Positions 1 to 7,793 of a stretch of 64,000 bases of DNA are shown here, piece by piece. Position 1 is the first letter of the stretch, and every line of letters starts with the position of its first letter. The position numbers and the translations under genes were made by a program. This stretch comes from Massilia sp. 9I (GTDB lineage: Bacteria > Pseudomonadota > Gammaproteobacteria > Burkholderiales > Burkholderiaceae_D). A model generated the notes under the pieces. That model saw only the letters and a list, made by a program, of their open reading frames with translations, was not told the DNA's origin and did not search any database. The DNA lies in NCBI RefSeq assembly GCF_902506415.1, contig NZ_LR733275.1, positions 3,753,856 to 3,817,855 on the forward strand, written 5' to 3'.

Positions 1-73
<73 letters not shown>

Positions 74-160
74 GAGTAGCACCGGGAGCTAACGCTCCAT
101 CATCAAGCGTCCACGCTTATCGACTGTTGTGAGAAGAAACAGTAGCAGTGTTCCAAGTTC

Positions 161-237
161 GGGGCTGTAGCTCAGCTGGTTAGAGCACCGTGTTGATAAC
201 GCGGGGGTCGTTGGTTCGAGTCCAACCAGCCCTACCA
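161..237 (+). tRNA. tRNA-Ile (GAT)
   Basis: A 77-base cloverleaf with the CCA end encoded. Acceptor GGGGCTG pairs with CAGCCCT (one G-U), the anticodon GAT is at 195-197, and the T loop GGTTCGAGTCC is intact. It sits in the 16S-23S spacer just before tRNA-Ala, the usual arrangement in proteobacterial rRNA operons. Confidence 0.96.
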
Positions 238-254
238 ACACGGGATAAGATCCT

Positions 255-330
255 GGGGGATTAGCTCAGCTGGGAGAGCACCTGCTTTGCAAGCAGGGGG
301 TCGTCGGTTCGATCCCGTCATCCTCCACCA
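255..330 (+). tRNA. tRNA-Ala (TGC)
   Basis: A 76-base cloverleaf starting GGGGGATTAGCTCAG and ending TCCTCCACCA. The anticodon TGC is at 288-290 between CCTGCTT and AAGCAGG. It is the second tRNA of the 16S-23S spacer, 17 bases after tRNA-Ile, and is co-transcribed with the rRNAs. Confidence 0.96.
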
Positions 331-532
331 CTCTACTGTTACTGCATTTATCTAAAGCCTGCGCTTTAGATAAGTGTAGTTTTCGTTCTTTAACAATCTG
401 GAAGAAGTAAAGTTTTTTTAAGCGTGTGGAAACACACACTTAGGGTAGTAATCAAGTATCAACAAACATGCAACAAGCTGTACTCTTGATTTCTATGACG
501 ATCCCTTAACTCATGAGGGGCCAACGTTATAG
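331..532 (+). promoter_or_regulatory. rRNA spacer with boxA antitermination/processing element
   Basis: Spacer between tRNA-Ala and the 23S start. GTTCTTTAACA at 385-395 matches the boxA-type element (consensus TGCTCTTTAACA) used for NusB/S10-dependent antitermination in rRNA operons. The sequence after it is typical spacer that pairs with 23S flanks for RNase III processing. No protein gene is visible here. Confidence 0.7.
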
Positions 533-602
533 GGACAAGCGAATAAGTGCACATGGTGGATGCCTTGGCGATTACAGGCGATGAAGGACGTAGTAGCTTG
601 CG
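533..602 (+). rRNA. rrl: 23S rRNA, 5' fragment (~70 bases), truncated
   Basis: GCGAATAAGTGCACATGGTG from 539 and the following GGATGCC and GATGAAGGACG segments are the conserved 5' end of 23S rRNA. The match stops after GTAGCTTGCG at 602, where sequence typical of 5S rRNA begins. About 2.8 kb of 23S and the 23S-5S spacer are absent. As it stands this locus cannot make a 23S rRNA. It is either an assembly join between rRNA copies or a true deletion. The start at 533 is set by comparison with the E. coli 23S start and is good to a few bases. Confidence 0.85.
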
Positions 603-713
603 TGACCATAGCAAGTCGGTCCCACCCCTTCCCATCCCGAACAGGACCGTGAAACGACTTTGCGCCGATGATAGTGCTGCAACCAGTGTGAAAGTAGGTT
701 ATCGTCAGGCTAG
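603..713 (+). rRNA. rrf: 5S rRNA, nearly complete, 5' end lost in a 23S junction
   Basis: From TGACCATAGCAAGTCGGTCC at 603 to GTTATCGTCAGGCT near 712 the sequence is a beta-proteobacterial 5S rRNA, including CCCATCCCGAACAGG and the GCGCCGATGATAG arm. The first 7-8 bases, which pair with the 3' end, are replaced by the tail of the 23S fragment. It is followed at once by a strong terminator, as expected for the end of an rRNA operon. Confidence 0.88.
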
Positions 714-722
714 TTATATGCG

Positions 723-755
723 AAAGCCCCGCAGAGTGATCTCTGCGGGGCTTTT
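723..755 (+). terminator. rRNA operon rho-independent terminator
   Basis: A perfect 14-base stem, AAAGCCCCGCAGAG (723-736) with CTCTGCGGGGCTTT (741-754), has a TGAT loop and a T run at 751-755. It lies ten bases after 5S and ends the rRNA transcript. Confidence 0.93.
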
Positions 756-772
756 TGCGCTTGCGCGCAAAG

Positions 773-824
773 GCCTGCTCCGTTCAGATTCGCACTGCGA
801 ATCTTCACTCTGAGCGGGCTTTTT
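773..824 (+). terminator. Second, nested-hairpin terminator after the rRNA operon
   Basis: The outer stem GCCTGCTC (773-780) pairs with GAGCGGGC (812-819) with one G-U. It encloses an inner inverted repeat AGATTCGCA/TGCGAATCT (786-804), and T-rich sequence follows at 820-824. It probably backs up the first terminator. From 825 to 987 no gene is visible; the promoter of the next gene should lie there. Confidence 0.6.
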
Positions 825-987
825 GCTTTTGGGCGTCCACTTCTGACTGCACGCTAACAGCGGTTTCACAACGTTTTTCACGCACCGCGCATACTCTTCA
901 GCGAACGCACGCATTGCTGCAGAAATGATTGTGAAAAGCACTCGGCCGTCCCTAGAATCACTATTTTGCAATTCTGAGGACCTCGCC

Positions 988-2913
988 ATGTGGACAGCCA
1001 AGCGCTTCCCTTTCTCTTCCGTACATGCCGTATCGTTTGTGCTGGCGGCAGCGCTGGCAGCTTGCGGCGGCAGCGACACTGCGCCCGGCAGCGCCAGCAT
1101 GAGCAACAAGAGCGCCGCCCAGGTGCAGGCGGTCGTTGGTACCATCACCATGCCCGGCAAGCGCGCCGACTACAAGATCGAGCGCGTGGCCGGCAGCGTG
1201 CAGCTCACCCATAACGTGACCGCGGTCGTGACCCGCGTGGGCGCCAACAGTCGGGTCCGCTTCGACGACTTCACCTACGCGATGGATGTCGACGGCAACG
1301 CCGGCATGGCCTACCGCATGTACAAGGCGGCCTTCGCCCGCACCCCGGACGTTCGTGGCCTGAGCTACTGGATTCAGGTGATGGACAACGGATCCAGCCT
1401 GAACGCGATCGCCCAGGACTTCATCAAGTCCAGCGAATACCGCCAGGTCTATGGCATCAACCCCAGCGATACCGACGTCGTGAGCCGCTACTACCGCAAC
1501 GTGCTGGGCCGCGAAGGCGAGCCAGCCGGGATCCAGTATTGGGTCGGCGTGTTGCGCAACCGGCAGGCTTCGCTTGCCGACGTGCTGGCCGGATTCAGCG
1601 AAAGCCCCGAGAACCAGGAGGGCGTCCAAGCCCTGATCGGCAACGGCGTCGCCTACCGCGAGCCGGGCGTGAACTACATCGCGGTGGCCGACGCCGGCCC
1701 GGCCCGCACCGGCGTCGTCGGCAGCGCCATTACCCTCGATGGCTCCAACAGCCTGGGCCGCAACGAGAACCTGGGCTACAGCTGGACGGTCACCGAGCGG
1801 CCGGCCGGCAGCAGCGCCCCGCTGCTGAATGCGAACACGGCTTTCCCGACCATCACGCCGGACCGTGAAGGCATGTACCGCCTCAGCCTGCAGATCGACG
1901 ACGGCGCTACCCGCTCCACGGCCACGACCTACGTATCGATCGCGCCGCCGCCCCTCGGCTTCGTCCCGACCGACGCACGATATTCGCGCGGGCTGGAAAA
2001 GGTGATCACGATCTCGACCAATCCGAATGCGCTGAGCATCGTCGATCCATTTGCCAGCTCGGTGCGCAGCGTCCCCCTGCCGGCGCCGGTGAAGAACTTT
2101 AGCCTGAGCCCCAACGGCAAGCTGGCGATCGTGCTATACGAGAGCGTCGCCAGCCTGGTCGACCTGGAGTCGGCCACGCTCGTGAAGTCCTTCGCCACCG
2201 GCGGCAAGCACACCGACGCCTTCCTCACCGATACCGGAATCGCCTACTTCATCGGCCAGACCGGCGGCCAGTGGGTGACCCCGTCCATCGTGTACTTCAA
2301 CGCGCGTACCGGCGAAGACATCAGCAAGCCGGTCACGGGTTCCTTCGCCTTTTTCTACGGCACCCAATACGGCATCTACGCAGGGCTGAAGAACAAGGTC
2401 TTCCTGATGTCGCAGGGCTTATCGCCGGCCGACCTGAATTTCTTCACCATCGATCCCGCCACCAACAACGTCATCGATTCGGGCGATTCGCCTTACCACG
2501 GCGACTACAGCATGAGCACGCCGCTCTACCTGTCGGAAACCCAGGACCTGCTGTTCACCAGCACCGGCAACATCTTCAATACCAGCAACCTGCGCTACGC
2601 GGGCGCCCTGACCCTGGGCAGCGGCGAATCGATCGTCTCCCTGAGCAATTCGTTCGCCAAGGATGAGACCGTTGTGCTGGCGGCGAAGAACGACTGGTAC
2701 CAGTCCGCGACCACGCTGCCGTCCAGGTACCAGATCTTCAACAGCCCGCTGTTCTTCCCGGGCGGCTCGGCCGAGCTGCCGGTTATCGAGGGCAAGCAGA
2801 CCTATGGCCTCAAGATCTGGCACAGCGCCGCCGGCCGCCGTGTTGTGCTCGTCCAGCAGGGCTCGGCTACCCCGCAGGCAGCTGGGATCAAGTATTTCGT
2901 GATGGGCCTCTGA
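988..2913 (+). CDS. DUF4214 lipoprotein with PKD-like and beta-propeller-like regions
   Basis: A 641-residue predicted outer-membrane or surface lipoprotein. The ATG at 988 is chosen over an earlier in-frame start because GAGGA stands eight bases before it and the signal peptide then begins at once, ending in lipobox LAAC followed by GGSD. Two DUF4214 units follow at about residues 90-190, with motifs like AFARTPDVRGLSYW and VLGREGEPAGIQYW. DUF4214 is common in secreted proteins near S-layer or exopolysaccharide functions. Next is a PKD/Ig-like stretch (about 205-300, GSAITLDGSNS), then a C-terminal region with propeller-like repeats such as SIVDPFASSVRSV. No catalytic residues are recognised. 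It is a single transcription unit between the rRNA terminators and its own terminator. The family match is clear; the role is unknown. Confidence 0.85.
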   Translation: MWTAKRFPFSSVHAVSFVLAAALAACGGSDTAPGSASMSNKSAAQVQAVVGTITMPGKRADYKIERVAGSVQLTHNVTAVVTRVGANSRVRFDDFTYAMDVDGNAGMAYRMYKAAFARTPDVRGLSYWIQVMDNGSSLNAIAQDFIKSSEYRQVYGINPSDTDVVSRYYRNVLGREGEPAGIQYWVGVLRNRQASLADVLAGFSESPENQEGVQALIGNGVAYREPGVNYIAVADAGPARTGVVGSAITLDGSNSLGRNENLGYSWTVTERPAGSSAPLLNANTAFPTITPDREGMYRLSLQIDDGATRSTATTYVSIAPPPLGFVPTDARYSRGLEKVITISTNPNALSIVDPFASSVRSVPLPAPVKNFSLSPNGKLAIVLYESVASLVDLESATLVKSFATGGKHTDAFLTDTGIAYFIGQTGGQWVTPSIVYFNARTGEDISKPVTGSFAFFYGTQYGIYAGLKNKVFLMSQGLSPADLNFFTIDPATNNVIDSGDSPYHGDYSMSTPLYLSETQDLLFTSTGNIFNTSNLRYAGALTLGSGESIVSLSNSFAKDETVVLAAKNDWYQSATTLPSRYQIFNSPLFFPGGSAELPVIEGKQTYGLKIWHSAAGRRVVLVQQGSATPQAAGIKYFVMGL

Positions 2914-2933
2914 GTCCACGCAGCTTCGCGAGG

Positions 2934-2964
2934 CCCGTCCGGTGCATGCCGGGCGGGTTTTTTT
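2934..2964 (+). terminator. Rho-independent terminator of the DUF4214 gene
   Basis: CCCGTCCGG (2934-2942) pairs with CCGGGCGGG (2949-2957) through one G-T, and seven T residues follow at 2958-2964. It lies 20 bases after the stop codon. Confidence 0.9.
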
Positions 2965-3026
2965 GCATTGAAAAAACTGCACCCCGGACTACACTGAATC
3001 AGGTTCGCCGTTCTCCGGGAGTGCAT

Positions 3027-3305
3027 ATGGACGTCAAGCGCACAAGCCTGCTGCCACGCATCGCCGCGGCCTTCTTGCTGGCTGTCGGGCTAGGAGGCTG
3101 TGTTTATGCGCCGCCCTATGCCTACGATGCGGGCTATCCCGCATATAACTATCCCAACTACGGCTATCCGACCTACGTCGGGCCGCCCGTCACGCTGGAT
3201 TTCGGCTTCAGCTACTACGACCGGCCGCGCCACCATGACGGCGGCGGTTACTACGGCCGTGGAGGACACCACCACGGCGGCTGGGGAAGGCGAGGCCGGC
3301 ACTAG
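3027..3305 (+). CDS. Small Tyr/Gly/His-rich lipoprotein, unknown function
   Basis: A 92-residue protein. The ATG at 3027 is preferred because CGGGAG lies just upstream and the protein then opens with a short basic segment, a hydrophobic run and lipobox LGGC. The mature part is low-complexity: repeats of YPxY/YNYPNYGYP, then a tail rich in Gly, His and Arg (HHDGGGYYGRGGHHHGG). The His-rich tail could bind metal, but that is inference. Similar short Tyr/Gly-rich lipoproteins are common and unstudied in Burkholderiales. It starts a run of small secreted-protein genes reading rightward. Confidence 0.75.
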   Translation: MDVKRTSLLPRIAAAFLLAVGLGGCVYAPPYAYDAGYPAYNYPNYGYPTYVGPPVTLDFGFSYYDRPRHHDGGGYYGRGGHHHGGWGRRGRH

Positions 3306-3353
3306 GTTCAGCGAGGCAGCTATACTGCCGGGATCCCATTCCGGAGATCCCGC

Positions 3354-3857
3354 ATGCGCCGTGTGCTGCCCCTTATCCTTGCCACTTTCCCCCTGATCGC
3401 CGGCGCCGGCACGCCGGCCGCTGTCGTGGCCGAGCTATGGAAAGCTTCCAGCCACGCAGCGAGCGCCGCAGCCGACGCCGATCGCCTGCAGCAGTTGTTC
3501 CGCAGCGACGCGGTGGTGGTGGGCGGCATCTATCGCGAGGGCAAACCAGTCTTCAACGCGATGAAGGCGGCTGACTTCGTCGCCGCCCAGCGCCAGCCGC
3601 GGCCGCACGGTTTCCACGAATGCGAAGTGGTGCGCGAGGTGAAGGAATACGACCGCTTCGCGACCGTGTACAGCGTCGTCGAAACGCGCCGCGATCCTGG
3701 GGCCGCCAAGGCCGACTACACCGGCGTCAACAGCGTCCAGCTGTACCGCGATGACGCCGGCTGGAAAATCGTCTCGCTGTACTACCACGTCGAAAAGCCG
3801 GGCAGCCCGATCCCGCTCGCGGGCGGCAAAACCGGCGCCTGCCTGGATTCGCAATGA
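3354..3857 (+). CDS. Secreted NTF2-like (SnoaL/DUF4440-type) protein
   Basis: A 167-residue protein with an N-terminal signal peptide (about residues 1-18, cut near AGAG). The mature part has the size and rhythm of the NTF2/SnoaL cone fold: a helical start, LFRSDAVVVGGIYREGKPVFNAM, then strands ending in SVQLYRDDAGWKIVSLYYH, a pattern typical of this fold. The fold hosts both enzymes and binding proteins, so no reaction can be named. The GGAGATC motif precedes the ATG. Its stop overlaps the next start as ATGA at 3854-3857, so the two proteins are probably translationally coupled. Confidence 0.72.
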   Translation: MRRVLPLILATFPLIAGAGTPAAVVAELWKASSHAASAAADADRLQQLFRSDAVVVGGIYREGKPVFNAMKAADFVAAQRQPRPHGFHECEVVREVKEYDRFATVYSVVETRRDPGAAKADYTGVNSVQLYRDDAGWKIVSLYYHVEKPGSPIPLAGGKTGACLDSQ

Positions 3858-4840
3858 GGTCCCTGCGCGCGTATGCCGTCCTGGCCGCTCTCGTCCTCTC
3901 CCAGGCGGCCTTCGCGCAAGCGCTGCCAGGAGGCTGCCGCATCGGCGAGCAGGCGAACATCCCACTCACCTTTACCGACGACCTGCGCCCGGTTGCGCAA
4001 GCCGCGATCGGCAGCGCCAGCGTGCCCGTAATGCTGAGCACCGCTGCCCAGGAGTCGGCCGTGTTCAACAAGAAGGTGCTGGAGCGGCTCGGTATCCCGG
4101 TGCGCAGCACTACGAGCAGGCTCTTCGCCGCGGATGCGCGCAACGATACCGGCGTCGACATCCTGCGCGAGATCATGATCGCGCCGATCAAGGATTTCTC
4201 CTTCGGCCCGAACCAAGGCAAGAGCGGCGACTTCCCGGTCGAAGACTTCATGGACGATACGTTCGGCGTGCGGATCGGCGCCGGGGTGCTGCTGAAACAC
4301 GACCTGGAAGTGGCACTTGATGCGGGCTATCTCAAGGTCTTCCAGCCCAAGGGCTGCTTTCGCGAGCACCTGGCGTATTGGGATCCGCAGGCCGTCGCGG
4401 TGATGAGCATGGGCGACCCATGGAAGCGCGATTCGCGGGTGGTGTTCCATGTCCGCATCAATGGCCAGACCATCACGGCCCTGTTGTCCACCTCGACGCC
4501 GCAGTCCTACCTGCCCAAGGCCGCCGCGGCAAGGCTGGGACTCACGCCGGACTCGCCGGGCGCCCTGCGCGAGGATCCACTGCCGGGAGACAAGGCCGAC
4601 AAGCCGGTGTGGAAGCTGCCGCTGCCGCTGCTGACCATCGGTGCCCTGGAAGTGAAGGACCTCGACCTGCGCCTGATGGACCTGCCGCATTCAGGGGAAA
4701 TCCTGGTGCTCGGCGCCGACTTCCTGCACCGTCACCGCGTGTATATCGCAATCAGCCAGCAGAAGATCTACTTCTCGCCGATCGCAACACCGCGCGTGAT
4801 GAAGCGCGGGAAGGTCGACGTGATTCCACAAACGCTCTAA
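3854..4840 (+). CDS. Secreted retropepsin-like protein with both catalytic Asp lost
   Basis: A 328-residue exported protein (signal peptide ending AFAQA). It appears to hold two copies of an aspartyl-protease (retropepsin-like) half. In such folds the active site reads DTG or DSG after a hydrophobic strand. Here the corresponding places read VMLSTAAQ (residues 59-66) and ALLSTSTPQSYL (209-220), so Ser replaces Asp in both. The surrounding pattern is kept: hydrophobic strand, then a segment leading to AARLGL, and a C-terminal ILVLGADFLHRHRV motif. It is therefore likely to be a non-catalytic binding protein or pseudo-protease. It is coupled by a four-base overlap to the NTF2-like gene and ends six bases before the converging MFS gene. 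Confidence 0.68.
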   Translation: MRSLRAYAVLAALVLSQAAFAQALPGGCRIGEQANIPLTFTDDLRPVAQAAIGSASVPVMLSTAAQESAVFNKKVLERLGIPVRSTTSRLFAADARNDTGVDILREIMIAPIKDFSFGPNQGKSGDFPVEDFMDDTFGVRIGAGVLLKHDLEVALDAGYLKVFQPKGCFREHLAYWDPQAVAVMSMGDPWKRDSRVVFHVRINGQTITALLSTSTPQSYLPKAAAARLGLTPDSPGALREDPLPGDKADKPVWKLPLPLLTIGALEVKDLDLRLMDLPHSGEILVLGADFLHRHRVYIAISQQKIYFSPIATPRVMKRGKVDVIPQTL

Positions 4841-4846
4841 GACGCC

Positions 4847-6292
4847 TCAGCCGTTCATCTGCTGCTCGACCGGGGCCGCTTCCTTGACCTTGACCTGGCC
4901 GCGGCTGATGCTGTCGCCGTCGTTGCGGCGCAGGCGCCAGAACACCACCGAGGACAGCAGCGTCATCGCGGCCAGCGTGGCGAAACCGTGGTGCAGCGCC
5001 TGCGACACCGCGACCCGATTGTCCTGCGCCACCGGACCCAGGAACCAGGCGGTCACGATCGAACCGGCGGCCAGGCCGAAGCTCATCGACAGCTGCTGGA
5101 AGGAGCTCGACATGGTGCTGGCCATGCTCGAGTCCTGCGGCTCGATGTCGGCGTAGGCCAGCGTGTTCATGCTGGAGAACTGCAGCGAATTGAAGAAGCC
5201 CTGCGCCAGGCTGATGGCGACGATGACATAGAAGGGCGTGCCCGGACCGACCAGGGTGAACAGGGCGATGGTCAGGCCGATGCACACCGTGTTCGCGGTC
5301 AGGATATTGCGGTAGCCGAAGCGCGCCAGCAGCTTCGGTGCGAACATCTTCATGCCCATCGCGGCCATCGCCGCAGGCATCATCAACAGGCCCGACTGCC
5401 AGGCCGGCAGGCCCAGTCCCAGCTGGTACAGCAGCGGCAGCAGGAAGGGCAGGCCGCCCACGCCCAGCCGGGTCAGGAAACCACCCGCCACCGAGATGCG
5501 GAAGGTACGCACCTTGAACAGGGTGATCCGCAACAGCGGATACTTGGTGTGCAGGGCATGCCAGGCATAGCCCCCCAGCAGGCCGACCGACAACGCCAGC
5601 AGCAGCCCGGCCGTCAGGTAGTCGAGCGAGTGCTCGCCGAATACTTCCAGCAGCCAGGACAGGATCGCGGTGCCGCTGCTGAACAGGATCAGCCCGAGCA
5701 CGTCGAGCGGGCGTTTCTCCACGCCCTGGTAGTCGGGCATGTGCTTCCAGACCAGGTAGAGCGCGGCCAGGCCGACCGGGACATTGACGAAGAAAATCAC
5801 GCGCCACGAGGTCCAGTGCACGATCAGCCCGCCGACCGTCGGCCCCAGTAGCGGACCGATCAGCGCCGGGATGATCACGAAGTTCATCGCGCCCAGCAGC
5901 TCGCTCTTGGGGAAGGTGCGCACGATGGCGAGGCGTCCAACCGGCATCATCATGGCGCCGCCCAGGCCCTGCAGCAGGCGCGCGGCCGTCATCATCTGCG
6001 CGTTCAGCGACAGGCCGCACAGGACCGAGGCGAAGGTGAACACGGAGATGGCGATGAAGAACACGCGCCGGGTGCCGAAGCGGTCCGCCATCCAGCCGCT
6101 GAGCGGGATGCCGACGGCCAGGCCGAGGATGTAGCTGGTGACCACCGATTTCAGGCTCAGCGGCGTGACCTGCAGGCTGGCCGCGATGCTTGGAATGGCG
6201 GTATTGACGATGGTGGCGTCGAGCTGCTCCATGAACAGGGCAGTCGCGACGAGCCACGGCAGGTAGCGTTTGATGATGCTGGGGTCAGTCAA
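4847..6292 (-). CDS. MFS drug/proton antiporter, DHA2 (EmrB/QacA) family
   Basis: A 481-residue inner-membrane transporter with about 14 hydrophobic segments, the size and count of the DHA2 family. The family motif LDATIVNTAIPSI is in the first membrane helix, and the loop motif GWMADRFGTRR follows helix 2. RLLQGLGGAMMMPVGR and a GPLLGPTVGG antiporter-type motif are also present. Such proteins export hydrophobic drugs or dyes using the proton gradient; the substrate cannot be read from sequence. No membrane-fusion (EmrA-like) partner or regulator is adjacent, so it may act alone at the inner membrane. It converges with the pseudo-protease gene. Confidence 0.9.
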   Translation of the reverse strand: MTDPSIIKRYLPWLVATALFMEQLDATIVNTAIPSIAASLQVTPLSLKSVVTSYILGLAVGIPLSGWMADRFGTRRVFFIAISVFTFASVLCGLSLNAQMMTAARLLQGLGGAMMMPVGRLAIVRTFPKSELLGAMNFVIIPALIGPLLGPTVGGLIVHWTSWRVIFFVNVPVGLAALYLVWKHMPDYQGVEKRPLDVLGLILFSSGTAILSWLLEVFGEHSLDYLTAGLLLALSVGLLGGYAWHALHTKYPLLRITLFKVRTFRISVAGGFLTRLGVGGLPFLLPLLYQLGLGLPAWQSGLLMMPAAMAAMGMKMFAPKLLARFGYRNILTANTVCIGLTIALFTLVGPGTPFYVIVAISLAQGFFNSLQFSSMNTLAYADIEPQDSSMASTMSSSFQQLSMSFGLAAGSIVTAWFLGPVAQDNRVAVSQALHHGFATLAAMTLLSSVVFWRLRRNDGDSISRGQVKVKEAAPVEQQMNG

Positions 6293-6391
6293 TCGGGCCT
6301 CGTGATGCTGGCAGGCCGGGTGGCCCGCCCCGGCCCGATTGTGACATGGATCGCAACAGGGGCTCGCCCCGCTGCGCGCACGCCGAGGCGC

Positions 6392-6952
6392 TTAGAAACG
6401 GTAGGCCGCCTTGGCGACGACCCAGTTCGCGCCGGAGTTCGGGCGCTTGATGCTGGCGTTCGAATAGTGCTGGAACTTCAGGCTGTAGTCCCACTTGGCC
6501 GTGGTGTAGCCGACGCCGATGTGGTCGCCGAACTGGAAGGCGGTCGACAACTCCTTGTCCTCGTTCTTGTACAGCTTCGAGAACAGGTTGACGCCGACGC
6601 CGATCTCGCCGTACAGGCCGAGCTTGCTGTCGCTCTGGTAGCGGAACACCGGGGTGAAGCCGACCACGGCGATGTTCTTCTTGCGGCCCGGCACGTTCTG
6701 ATAAGCGTGCAGGCGCCACAGGGCGACGTTGGTTTCCCAGTAGCCCGACAGGTGGTAGCCGTTACGCGCGAACCAGCGCTGGTCCCAGTCGTTCTGGACG
6801 GCGAGGCGCACCATGCGCTGCTCGGGATTGGTGCCGTATTCGATCGAGGCCGAGTCGGCCCAGCCACCGAGGGCCTGGGCATGGGCGGCCTGGGCGCAGA
6901 AGGCGGCCGCGAGAGCGGCGGTGATGCCGGCAAACTTCTTCACGTTGGACAT
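6392..6952 (-). CDS. PagL-type lipid A deacylase family protein (acyloxyacyl hydrolase)
   Basis: A 186-residue protein with a signal peptide (cut near AHAQA) and alternating hydrophobic strands ending in a C-terminal aromatic residue (AKAAYRF), as in small outer-membrane barrels. The segment HYSNASIKRPNSG (162-174) matches the PagL active-site strand: His162 and Ser164 fit the catalytic His and Ser of lipid A 3-O-deacylases. The Glu usually 13-14 residues after that His is not there (Ala175, Asn176), so activity is uncertain. The ATG at 6952 is chosen over a TTG six codons upstream because AAGAAAG precedes it and a clean signal peptide results. Confidence 0.8.
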   Translation of the reverse strand: MSNVKKFAGITAALAAAFCAQAAHAQALGGWADSASIEYGTNPEQRMVRLAVQNDWDQRWFARNGYHLSGYWETNVALWRLHAYQNVPGRKKNIAVVGFTPVFRYQSDSKLGLYGEIGVGVNLFSKLYKNEDKELSTAFQFGDHIGVGYTTAKWDYSLKFQHYSNASIKRPNSGANWVVAKAAYRF

Positions 6953-7094
6953 GGCTTTCTTTCTTAACAAGACAGAAATATTGTGCAGTGCGCTATTGTA
7001 CTAGCGTGAACAATTCGGCGCTGAACGCCACCTTGCGCTGCCGCGCGGGTATGATAGACGCCCCGCAGCACGCACCTTTTTACTTTCGATCCGC

Positions 7095-7793
7095 ATGACC
7101 GAACCCACCAGCACTCCCCTGTATCCGCTCGCCGCGCCGACCCAGCAGCAGGTCGCACCGACCGTCCTGCCGCACGACCCTGTGGCGGAGCACATTGCCG
7201 CTCACCTCGGCCGGATCGATACCGTGTTCCACGACACCATTGCCGACCCGGTCCAGGTCGACATCCATGTGGTGCCGGCCAATGAGCGTACTCCCTTCCT
7301 GCGTCTGGTGACCTCGGGCATGAGCAGCCGCCCGATGACCGTGCCGGAAGGCGCGCCGCCCTACGCCGAACTGATGATGGCCTTGCCAGCCGACTGGAAG
7401 CTGGACGAACAGTCGGTACAGGACGAGCGCTGGTACTGGCCGGTGGCCCTGCTGCGCCACCTGGCCCACTATCCGCACCAGCACGCGACCTGGCTGGGCC
7501 TCGGCCACACGGTGCCGAACGGCCACCCGGCCAAGCCCTATGCCAAGGGCGTCGAGTTCACCGGCGCGATCCTGCTGCCGCCGGCCTCGGCGCCGGAGGC
7601 CTTCGCCTCGCTCGAGCGCGACGGCAAGGACGTCTATTTCCACTGCGTGGTGCCGCTCTTTGAGTCCGAGCTGAACCTGGTGAAGCGCAAGGGCTTCCCG
7701 GCGCTGCTCGACGGCTTCAACGACAAAGGCGTGACCGACCTCGTGGTCCCGGGCCGCAAAAACACGGTCAAGAAGTTCCTCGGACTGTTCTGA
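7095..7793 (+). CDS. Suppressor-of-fused (SUFU) domain protein
   Basis: A 232-residue cytosolic protein with features of the SUFU family: an N-terminal HIAAHLGRIDTVFHDT segment, VDIHVVPANERTPFLRLVTSGMS, a YAELMMALPADW core, and the later WYWPVALLRHLAHYPHQHATWLGLGHTVPNG motif. Bacterial SUFU proteins often occur as immunity proteins beside polymorphic toxins. No toxin lies nearby here, so this copy may be an orphan or have another role. Its TGA overlaps the ATG of the next gene by one base (7793), which implies coupled translation with the dehydrogenase. Confidence 0.85.
   Translation: MTEPTSTPLYPLAAPTQQQVAPTVLPHDPVAEHIAAHLGRIDTVFHDTIADPVQVDIHVVPANERTPFLRLVTSGMSSRPMTVPEGAPPYAELMMALPADWKLDEQSVQDERWYWPVALLRHLAHYPHQHATWLGLGHTVPNGHPAKPYAKGVEFTGAILLPPASAPEAFASLERDGKDVYFHCVVPLFESELNLVKRKGFPALLDGFNDKGVTDLVVPGRKNTVKKFLGLF

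Noticed and set aside
547-813. Open reading frame of 88 codons over the rRNA junction
   Set aside because: It lies on 23S and 5S rRNA sequence and the terminator; no ribosome-binding site or protein-like composition.
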